NCBI GenBank assembly: GCA_014238445.1
Contig: JABABC010000052.1
Location: forward strand, 1 to 11,896
Reading direction: 5' to 3'
Length of the DNA: 11,896 bases
Origin: Coxiellaceae bacterium
Lineage (GTDB): Bacteria > Pseudomonadota > Gammaproteobacteria > Coxiellales > Coxiellaceae
In this document: positions 5,913 through 11,104 of the stretch, in pieces
How positions within the stretch are numbered: position 1 is the first letter of the stretch
How the letters are laid out: the number at the start of each line of letters is the position of its first letter
Notes under the pieces: model-generated
What the model saw: the letters and a program-made list of their open reading frames with translations, nothing else
Told to the model about the DNA's origin: nothing
The model's database searches: none
Translations under genes and position numbers: made by a program

Positions 5913-7157
5913 ATGACCAAGGTGGTGCCTACTAAAGGTAAAAAGAAGGTTGCAAAGACAGTGGCTGTCAAAAAAACTCGTCATTCGTCTACAGCAATAA
6001 AATCTAAAAAGACGGTTCGAGTGAAGCAGTCAGCATCAAAAAAAGGGGCTAAGAAAGCTGTCTCTCGTCAAGCTGTAAAAAAGAAAAAAGCCAGCACTGC
6101 TGCAGTTCGCAGTAGTAAGAAAAAACAAGCCAAGAGCAAAAAGCGAGCGTTATCAAAAAAATCAACAGCCGTGAAGGTCACCCTTAAAAAAGTTGTAAAG
6201 AAGCAAGCTAAACCCTCAGATCGGTCATTAAAAGCGAATTCCATTTTATTTGTTAATCGAAAATCGTCTTCATCTAAACAAAAGTCGTTGGGTGCGACGC
6301 GAATGGGATCGACCTCGTCCGCACGAGAATGTTCCTATGATCCTACCACCATGTATTTGCGTGAAGTGGGTTATTGGCCATTGCTAACTGCACGAGAAGA
6401 GTTACTGACAGCGCGTAAAGTCATGCTTGGGGATCAGAAGGCAAGAGCTCTTATGATTCAATCGAATTTGCGCTTAGTGGTCAAAATTGCTCGGTATTAT
6501 GGGCATCGCGGTTTGTCATTGCTGGATTTAATTGAAGAAGGTAACTTAGGTTTAATGACCGCTGTCAATAAGTTTGATCCCAGAAAAGGGTTTCGTTTTT
6601 CAACCTATGCTACCTGGTGGGTTCGACAAACGATTGAGCGTGCGATTATGAATCAATCAAAAACCATTCGGGTTCCGATTCATATCATGAAAGGTTTGAA
6701 TCGTTATTTGCGCACATTAAGTGACTTGTCGCAAAAATCATCTGGTAAAATGCCGAGTGTTGATGAGGTGGCAATGGAAGCAGACATGTCGATAGAAGAG
6801 GTGGAAAAGTACATTAACTTACCGATGAATCAAGCTTCTATGGATGCGCCGATCGATGCTGATGAGGGGCGGTCATTAGCGGATAAATTGAAGGATGATA
6901 CCGATAATGACCCATCACGTTATATTGAGGCGTTTGATCAGCAAAAGCGGGTGATGCATTGGTTGAGTCGATTGTCGCCTCGACAGTCTGAGGTTGTGCA
7001 GCGACGGTATGGGCTAGGTGAACACAATGAGCAAACGTTAGAAGAGGTTGGTGAGGCGATTGGGTTAACTCGCGAGCGTGTTCGTCAATTACAAAAAGAG
7101 GCGTTGTCTCATCTGAAGCGTTTAATGCAGTCTGATTTCTCTGAGGATAGTGAATAG
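5913..7157 (+). CDS. rpoS: RNA polymerase sigma factor RpoS with a lysine-rich H1-like N-terminal extension
   Basis: General stress/stationary-phase sigma factor, 414 residues against about 330-340 in E. coli and Legionella. The sigma core is complete: region 1.2 (DPTTMYLREVGYWPLLTARE, from about 143), region 2 (NLRLVVKIARYYGHRGLSLL and LIEEGNLGLMTAVNKFDP, RFSTYATWWVRQTIERAIMN, about 185-247), region 3 (about 255-333) and region 4 with the helix-turn-helix (TLEEVGEAIGLTRERVRQLQ, about 375-394). The excess is at the N-terminus. Residues 1-110 contain 35 Lys and 6 Arg with a single acidic residue, and Ala, Ser, Val and Thr fill the rest, like histone H1 tails or AlgP/Hc1-type bacterial proteins. 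Residues 111-142 form a Ser-rich linker. A strong ribosome site precedes 5913. Coding for the extension includes three runs of seven A. The extension may bind DNA or RNA non-specifically (inference). Identity as RpoS rests on the core and on linkage to nlpD. Confidence 0.95.
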   Translation: MTKVVPTKGKKKVAKTVAVKKTRHSSTAIKSKKTVRVKQSASKKGAKKAVSRQAVKKKKASTAAVRSSKKKQAKSKKRALSKKSTAVKVTLKKVVKKQAKPSDRSLKANSILFVNRKSSSSKQKSLGATRMGSTSSARECSYDPTTMYLREVGYWPLLTAREELLTARKVMLGDQKARALMIQSNLRLVVKIARYYGHRGLSLLDLIEEGNLGLMTAVNKFDPRKGFRFSTYATWWVRQTIERAIMNQSKTIRVPIHIMKGLNRYLRTLSDLSQKSSGKMPSVDEVAMEADMSIEEVEKYINLPMNQASMDAPIDADEGRSLADKLKDDTDNDPSRYIEAFDQQKRVMHWLSRLSPRQSEVVQRRYGLGEHNEQTLEEVGEAIGLTRERVRQLQKEALSHLKRLMQSDFSEDSE

Positions 7158-7181
7158 TTAATTAGTTTGCTGTGTTTATCA

Positions 7182-7721
7182 CTATGTTGGTTCAATGTGT
7201 TTATGGAGTTGCTTGCTGATCTGTGACGCATTAAAGATTCCTTGTAGTATTTTGTCTTCCTGTGAAGAGGGGTGTGAGGTCACAATGGCATAGTGTTGAT
7301 GCTGTTTTATGAGTGTAGCCACCACATTTCCAACTCTGGCATGTAAAACATCATCTAAGTCTAGGGATATGATTTCTTGCAGGGGTGTCATCAGCATTTT
7401 TACAACAATATTTTCTCGCTGAATGCGAGATTGTTGTTGTAGCATGATGGGTTTTTCGCCAAGAACGTCTTCTGAGGAAAGCACACCGATCACATCGGTT
7501 TCATGGGTCACTAGAATCAGTGTTGTCTGGTGGGTTTTCATGCTTTGAATGGCTTCATCTAAAGTAGTCGTGCTTGCAATGTGCAAAATATGGCCATGGG
7601 TTAGGGGTTGCATGACGGACGTGGCTGGGTCGTCTTCATGTGCCAGTTCTGTTGATGTGTGTTGGTTTAGAGTAATGGATGGGATTCTAGGGTGGAGTGG
7701 TATTAGTTCATATTGAGTCAT
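7182..7721 (-). CDS. CBS-domain pair protein
   Basis: A 179-residue cytosolic protein made of two CBS motifs. CBS1 is about residues 33-92 (ATSVMQPLTHGHILHIAS, then LILVTHETDVIGVLSSEDVL). CBS2 is about 108-172 (VKMLMTPLQEIISLDLDD, then HYAIVTSHPSSQEDKILQGI). Such Bateman modules sense adenine nucleotides or related ligands; here no effector domain is fused, so it may act on a partner. The first 30 residues are a short non-domain leader. The ATG at 7721 is preceded by GAGGA 4 bases upstream. It ends 24 bases from the rpoS stop, tail to tail, and diverges from the zf-CHCC gene with overlapping promoters. The partner and ligand are unknown. Confidence 0.88.
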   Translation of the reverse strand: MTQYELIPLHPRIPSITLNQHTSTELAHEDDPATSVMQPLTHGHILHIASTTTLDEAIQSMKTHQTTLILVTHETDVIGVLSSEDVLGEKPIMLQQQSRIQRENIVVKMLMTPLQEIISLDLDDVLHARVGNVVATLIKQHQHYAIVTSHPSSQEDKILQGIFNASQISKQLHKHIEPT

Positions 7722-7745
7722 GAGGTCCTCGCTTTGTCTTGTTAT

Positions 7746-7754
7746 ATTATAGCA
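7746..7754 (-). promoter_or_regulatory. Extended -10 promoter for the CBS gene
   Basis: On the minus strand the sequence reads TGC-TATAAT, a perfect extended -10 element (TGn plus consensus hexamer at 7751-7746). The -35 region at a 17-base spacing is poor, which extended -10 promoters tolerate. The inferred start near 7739 leaves an 18-base leader. Its upstream part overlaps the -35 of the opposite promoter. Confidence 0.6.
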
Positions 7755-7763
7755 ATGGCTGAG

Positions 7764-7792
7764 TTGGCAATACAGGGTTATAGGGGTAGAAT
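7764..7792 (+). promoter_or_regulatory. Promoter for the zf-CHCC gene
   Basis: TTGGCA (7764-7769), a 17-base spacer and TAGAAT (7787-7792) match the sigma-70 consensus at five of six positions in both hexamers, the best such match I found in the window. The inferred start near 7799 gives a leader of about 30 bases. Confidence 0.65.
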
Positions 7793-7828
7793 TGCCTCCA
7801 TATTCATTGTGAAACAGGGGGTGGTGTC

Positions 7829-8026
7829 ATGGAGAAAGCAGCATGTGCAGTTAAACATGTACGAATCAGTGAGGCAGATTTACCATTAAGCTGTCCATCT
7901 AGGGGGCAGGCTGTTTGGAATATGCACCCCCGGGTTTACTTGGATATACAAGCTGAAGGGCATGTGACATGCCCTTATTGTGGTATCCATTATCAGTTAG
8001 ACGATGATACGTTAACTAGATTTTGA
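7829..8026 (+). CDS. Small zf-CHCC (NDUFS6-like) zinc-finger protein
   Basis: A 65-residue protein of the zf-CHCC family, related to the zinc-binding end of mitochondrial complex I subunit NDUFS6. The ligand set is visible: C22 (LPLSCPSRG), H33 (WNMHPRVYLDI), C48 and C51 (VTCPYCGIHYQL), the usual Cys-His-Cys-Cys order with the conserved HPRVYL stretch. Proteobacterial members are short stand-alone cytosolic proteins of unsettled role. GGGGG lies about 7 bases before the ATG at 7829, and a strong promoter lies just upstream. It is a single-gene unit that ends 16 bases from the convergent end of icmX, with no clear terminator between. There is no sign that it belongs to the Dot/Icm set. Confidence 0.9.
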   Translation: MEKAACAVKHVRISEADLPLSCPSRGQAVWNMHPRVYLDIQAEGHVTCPYCGIHYQLDDDTLTRF

Positions 8027-8042
8027 TAAGTTCATCAACCAC

Positions 8043-9389
8043 TTACGGCATAGGTACCGTAGGATCGTCACTGCTTGAAGCGGACGTATCCGGAGAGTCG
8101 ATGTTGTCGGCGTTGCTGATGTCCAGATTTTGTAACCATTTATTCAATGTTTGTTTAGATTGCATGAGACCCGTTGTGACATTTTGAGCACTTTGAATGT
8201 TTGCAATAGCCAGTAGAGCTTGTATGGTTTCACTGTCTTGGTGTTGCTGAACCAGGGATTGCTGGACTTGTTTTAATGTAATTAACGTTTCTCGTTGTAT
8301 GTTGGGGCCTGAAAGTGTTTGTAGGTTTTGGTACCAACTTTCACTGTTGAGATCATGGTGTGATTGGTAATAGTCAATTTGCGCTTTACTAGGGTAGACA
8401 TATACTCCATTACTTTCAGTAACGTCGTTTCCCGTAATATCTTTAGCAATAGAAGCTAGCTCTGGTATAGGCTCATTAGAAGTGATAGCTTGCCGTTCAG
8501 ATTGGATTTTATTGAGAGCATACATGCCAGCCGATTTTTGAGCAATGGCTTGGCGTATAGTGGCTTGTGCATTTTGAAAGGTATCGGATGTGGTAAGTCG
8601 ACGTATAATCGTTGCGGCTGTGTCTCCCGATGAATCTCCGTTGGCAGATGAGATTTTTTGATTCAGTAGGTTAAGGTCGATCAGTTGGCTGTATATAGGT
8701 TGATAGTTTTTAGTGGCGAATTGTATGTATTCTTTTGCTGATGTAACACCACCATTCGTGTCGTCATAATTTAATGATGTAGGCTCAATAAAATTAGCAA
8801 AGTCCAGATAATTGTCATGTAATGACGAGGGTTGGCCATGAAACACAGGGTCAACAGTAGTGCCATTGATCGTGTAGTTGGGATCTGTATGTGTAGCAAA
8901 GTTATAGTTAGCAAATAAGGTGTCTGATGCGGTGATGCCCCAGGAGTGGTCTTTAATACTATCGTTGATCGTGCTTAATGTATCGCTAGCCTCAGAAGCT
9001 TGTTGTGTATCAGTAAGTGCAACACCACTGCTTGTTGAGGTTTCAATAGCGGCATCTGAGATGGGTTGAAGGGCATTTTGAATAGCTTGTTGAGATAAGT
9101 CGTTGGTATTGTGTGAGGCATCTTGCATGGCCTTACCAGACGCTGCATTATCATTCCAGATGGTGGTCATTTGAGGGTCATTTTGATAACGGTAGCTATT
9201 GTCTGATTCTTGTTGTGCTAAGCTGAGTCGTTGTATTTCCTCGCCAATAACGTTTATATCATTATTTAGTTGGGCTATGATGGCACCTGCTGGCGTATTG
9301 GCCATAGCATTCGGAGTGAGTAGGCCTAGGGTTAATCCAGTGAGGCTTGATAATGTTGTAATTAGTACAGTACGTTTAGTGTGTGACAT
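8043..9389 (-). CDS. icmX: Dot/Icm type IVB secretion protein IcmX
   Basis: Exported protein of 448 residues (Legionella IcmX is about 466), known there to be periplasmic or secreted and needed for Dot/Icm function. It was identified mainly from its place downstream of icmW, its size and its signal peptide. Residues 1-30 (MSHTKRTVLI to PNAMA) form a Sec signal with cleavage after AMA. The mature protein is hydrophilic, rich in Gln, Asn, Ser, Asp and Thr, lacks cysteine altogether, and ends in an acidic Ser/Asp/Pro tail. The NTPAGAIIAQLNNDINVIGE start and Gln-rich C-terminal helices suit an IcmX-like coiled helical protein. The ATG at 9389 has GGAG 7 bases upstream; a TTG at 9413 would add eight residues but disrupts the signal peptide and overlaps the previous gene. 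The gap to that gene is 14 bases, so they are one operon with icmW. Confidence 0.8.
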   Translation of the reverse strand: MSHTKRTVLITTLSSLTGLTLGLLTPNAMANTPAGAIIAQLNNDINVIGEEIQRLSLAQQESDNSYRYQNDPQMTTIWNDNAASGKAMQDASHNTNDLSQQAIQNALQPISDAAIETSTSSGVALTDTQQASEASDTLSTINDSIKDHSWGITASDTLFANYNFATHTDPNYTINGTTVDPVFHGQPSSLHDNYLDFANFIEPTSLNYDDTNGGVTSAKEYIQFATKNYQPIYSQLIDLNLLNQKISSANGDSSGDTAATIIRRLTTSDTFQNAQATIRQAIAQKSAGMYALNKIQSERQAITSNEPIPELASIAKDITGNDVTESNGVYVYPSKAQIDYYQSHHDLNSESWYQNLQTLSGPNIQRETLITLKQVQQSLVQQHQDSETIQALLAIANIQSAQNVTTGLMQSKQTLNKWLQNLDISNADNIDSPDTSASSSDDPTVPMP

Positions 9390-9403
9390 GTTGCTACTCC
9401 GAT

Positions 9404-9889
9404 TTATAGCCAATTAATAAGCTGTGAATTCTTCTTGGGCTTCTTGGTATTGTTAGAAGGTGGTGGTGAAGATGGTATTGTTTGAGAACTGCTTTGTGAG
9501 GATGTAGCTTCTGGTGGCGCAGTGGTTTGCATAGTGCTTTGAAGTGGGGGAGCACTTGACTGTAAAGAGCTGGATGCCTGCGAAGGCGTGATCGTAGAAT
9601 TAGGGTTGGCTGTATTGTTAGCAAACTCAGTGAGGTATTCAATATAAGAGACGTTTTGCATGCATAACGCTGGTGTTAAGTCTGAATTTGAAGATGAGAG
9701 TGCGTTGCTATTGCATGTACTCATGCAATTTTTAACATCCGTTAAGCTTGTGCTCGTTAGGCTGGATACTGCAACAGAGGTTGGATTGGTTTGCCAGGTT
9801 GGACATTGACTGCTGTCAGCCAGTAAGTAGCTGGGTGCTATGGTGAGTAGCGTTCCTGTCATGAATGTGATGCTTAGTGTTTTAATCAT
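9404..9889 (-). CDS. Unrecognised exported Cys/Ser-rich protein between icmW and icmX
   Basis: I do not recognise a family. The 161-residue product has a signal peptide (MIKTLSITFMTGTLLTIAPS, cleavage likely after LLA at residue 24). A short mature domain follows with four cysteines: C29, C55-x3-C59 and C76 (SQCPTW, NCMSTCNS, ALCMQN). Residues about 90-150 are a low-complexity Ser/Thr/Pro/Gln tail, and the end is basic and aromatic (KKPKKNSQLINWL). The ATG at 9889 overlaps the icmW stop by 8 bases and has GAGG 9 bases upstream, so its translation is probably coupled to icmW; icmX follows 14 bases later. This placement ties it to Dot/Icm, perhaps as a periplasmic accessory or a lineage-specific companion of IcmX. 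In Legionella icmX directly follows icmW as I recall. That it is a gene is well supported; its function is unknown. Confidence 0.78.
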   Translation of the reverse strand: MIKTLSITFMTGTLLTIAPSYLLADSSQCPTWQTNPTSVAVSSLTSTSLTDVKNCMSTCNSNALSSSNSDLTPALCMQNVSYIEYLTEFANNTANPNSTITPSQASSSLQSSAPPLQSTMQTTAPPEATSSQSSSQTIPSSPPPSNNTKKPKKNSQLINWL

Positions 9890-10334
9890 ACCCTGTATCC
9901 TCTAATGCTTTTTGTATCAGCTCTATTCGTTCAGAAGAAAAAATTCTTCCCATTAATCGTAGTCGTTCAAAGACGACATTCCGTTTTAAAAACACCCCAG
10001 CGATGTCTTTTTCATTGTTCGTCGTTTTTTCAGCGTGCATTAAAACTTTGGCGGCAGCCCCTGGGTAGGCCATGTCTAATGCCATCAGTAGGCGTAAGCC
10101 GCGCCCCGTTTTTAAGCAGGCAACTAACTGGATCATATCGTCTTCTTGTTGAAGTTCGATATTTCCCAGGTCATCTAAGGCTGAACCTAAGCGTGTTAAT
10201 GCTTCTTCTACAGCAGGCTCATTGTCGCTCGTCCAATCTTCAACGCCTTCCATAAATGCGATGACGCGATATAAATAAGGGTCATCGTATTCCTTCCAAA
10301 ATTGATGCACAGCAGTGTGGCTGAGATCTGGCAT
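9882..10334 (-). CDS. icmW: Type IVB secretion chaperone component IcmW
   Basis: Small acidic cytosolic protein that pairs with IcmS; the IcmSW adaptor binds effectors and docks at the DotL coupling complex of the Dot/Icm system. The 150-residue product (Legionella about 151) begins MPDLSH, as I recall Legionella IcmW does, and has YRVIAFMEGVEDWT, LGSALDDLGNIELQQEDD, KTGRGLRLLMALD and FLKRNVVFERLRLMGRIF, close to remembered IcmW sequence. The start at 10334 is set by this match and by AAGGA about 5 bases upstream; an upstream in-frame ATG at 10406 coincides with the predicted transcription start and is rejected. It is the first gene of an icmW-unknown-icmX operon, divergent from icmV, with a PmrA-like box in its promoter. 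Confidence 0.95.
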   Translation of the reverse strand: MPDLSHTAVHQFWKEYDDPYLYRVIAFMEGVEDWTSDNEPAVEEALTRLGSALDDLGNIELQQEDDMIQLVACLKTGRGLRLLMALDMAYPGAAAKVLMHAEKTTNNEKDIAGVFLKRNVVFERLRLMGRIFSSERIELIQKALEDTGYD

Positions 10335-10409
10335 AGTATTCCTTTCTGGTTGTTGTAATGGTTGGGCGTCACAGTATTTCAGTTGTCTGTGCTTGCCGAT
10401 ATACACGTT

Positions 10410-10442
10410 ATAATAACCGAGTTAGCTTAAATTAATATTAAA
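10410..10442 (-). promoter_or_regulatory. PmrA-like box and -10 of the icmW promoter
   Basis: On the minus strand, half-site TTTAATATT (10442-10434), two bases, then half-site TTTAAGCTA (10431-10423). The known PmrA consensus is cTTAATatT-N2-cTTAATatT; the first half matches 8 of 9 and the second keeps TTAA. The -10-like TATTAT (10415-10410) begins 11 bp after the second TTAA, so the box lies over the -35 position, as expected for an activator. The inferred start is near 10403, giving a leader of about 70 bases. Confidence 0.6.
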
Positions 10443-10477
10443 TAAATCAATTAATTGTGCTTTTTTTTAATAAAAAA

Positions 10478-10500
10478 ATCATAATGTATAAAATTATGAT
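10478..10500. repeat. Perfect 8-bp inverted repeat flanked by A-runs
   Basis: ATCATAAT (10478-10485) and ATTATGAT (10493-10500) are perfect inverted copies around a 7-base spacer. A-runs adjoin on both sides, so on the minus strand the stem is followed by a T-run. It could be an operator, or a weak terminator-like element shielding the two promoters from each other; the all-AT-rich stem makes termination doubtful. Confidence 0.4.
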
Positions 10501-10525
10501 AAAAAAACACTATTTTCAGCAATAT

Positions 10526-10558
10526 TTTAATATAGCCTTAAGATTCAAGTGTTATTCT
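10526..10558 (+). promoter_or_regulatory. PmrA-like box and -10 of the icmV-dotA promoter
   Basis: Half-site TTTAATATA (10526-10534), two bases GC, half-site CTTAAGATT (10537-10545). Against cTTAATatT these match 7 and 8 of 9. The TTAA cores are 11 bp apart, one helical turn. A -10-like TATTCT (10553-10558) starts 11 bp after the second TTAA, the same geometry as on the icmW side. The inferred start is near 10565, about 60 bases before icmV. Confidence 0.65.
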
Positions 10559-10568
10559 GATTTTCGCG

Positions 10569-10591
10569 TACCTAATGCAAGGTTTTAGGTA
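10569..10591 (+). promoter_or_regulatory. Stem-loop in the icmV leader
   Basis: TACCTAA (10569-10575) and TTAGGTA (10585-10591) form a perfect 7-bp stem with a 9-base loop. It begins a few bases after the inferred transcription start, so it would cap the 5' end of the icmV-dotA mRNA. A role in mRNA stability is possible. It lies 25 bases before the ribosome site and would not hide it. Confidence 0.4.
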
Positions 10592-10626
10592 TTGTAAGCG
10601 TTAAACAAGTTAATTTAGGATTTATT

Positions 10627-11058
10627 ATGGCATTAATATTTTCAGGCTGGAATATTTCGAAGTGGGCTTCATTGTCCACTATCAAAAGTGATACCAAGGT
10701 AGTCAGTGATTTGGCACAGGCTGTATTGTCACCTTCCAGTCAATTTGATTCACCTTTAAATGACTGGGATCAGTTAATGAAAAAGATGGGTTTAAGTGAT
10801 CAGGAATTACAAGCCAAGATAAAGAAAGCCAGACTCATGTCTCGCATTTATTGCTCATTAGGTTCAGCGTTATTTGGCTATAGTCTATATTTGTTGATTC
10901 ACTCACTTCTAATGCCAGGGCTAGCAACATGTGTTTTTTCGGTTCTCATGTTTTCTTATGCCTTTCGTGATCATCGATTTGTTTTTAATTGTGAAAATAA
11001 AAAAATGAATTCAACGATGATTGAGTGGTTTTCAGGAACATTGGGTAAAAAAAAGTAA
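10627..11058 (+). CDS. icmV: Dot/Icm type IVB secretion protein IcmV
   Basis: Small inner-membrane component of the Dot/Icm system, of unclear mechanical role but required for intracellular growth in Legionella. The 143 residues are close to the Legionella length (about 151). The soluble N-terminal half includes WDQLMKKMGLSDQELQAKIK (about 47-66), then two membrane segments (about 73-93 and 96-113) and a C-terminal YAFRDHRFVF and MIEWFSGTLGKKK. This layout, two helices followed by an aromatic/basic stretch and an IEW motif, resembles IcmV, and the gene directly precedes dotA and diverges from icmW, as in Legionella. AGGA lies 6 bases before the ATG at 10627. It is the first gene of the icmV-dotA operon. 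Sequence conservation is modest, so the name relies partly on context. Confidence 0.85.
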   Translation: MALIFSGWNISKWASLSTIKSDTKVVSDLAQAVLSPSSQFDSPLNDWDQLMKKMGLSDQELQAKIKKARLMSRIYCSLGSALFGYSLYLLIHSLLMPGLATCVFSVLMFSYAFRDHRFVFNCENKKMNSTMIEWFSGTLGKKK

Positions 11059-11104
11059 ATTAAATTGAAATTAATCAAGGGCATGAAGTCGCGAGAATAA
11101 TGTT

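Larger units (their letters stand above)
10335..10626. promoter_or_regulatory. AT-rich divergent control region between icmW and icmV
   Basis: This 292-bp gene-free stretch holds two PmrA-like tandem TTAA boxes, one facing each operon, each followed after 11 bp by a -10-like hexamer. Between them lie an 8-bp perfect inverted repeat flanked by A-runs, a 10-bp palindrome CAATTAATTG (10448-10457) and a T8 run. The icmV leader contains a 7-bp stem-loop. The middle (about 10425-10535) is far more AT-rich than the flanking genes, which would favour bending or H-NS-type silencing (inference). Confidence 0.7.

Noticed and set aside
7158..7181. Terminator between rpoS and the CBS gene
   Set aside because: I found no stem followed by a T-run in this short convergent gap.
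9390..9413. TTG start for icmX
   Set aside because: It would put eight residues before the signal peptide and overlap the previous gene; the ATG at 9389 has GGAG at good spacing.
9394..9642. Minus-strand frame of 82 codons inside the unknown icm-linked gene
   Set aside because: It is an alternative frame of the Ser/Pro-rich tail; the 161-residue frame has a signal peptide, a ribosome site and coupling to icmW.
9905..10255. Plus-strand frame of 116 codons opposite icmW
   Set aside because: It is antisense to well-conserved icmW, with no ribosome site or family signature.
10335..10406. 24-residue N-terminal extension of IcmW
   Set aside because: The upstream ATG coincides with the predicted transcription start, while MPDLSH at 10334 is the family start with a good ribosome site.
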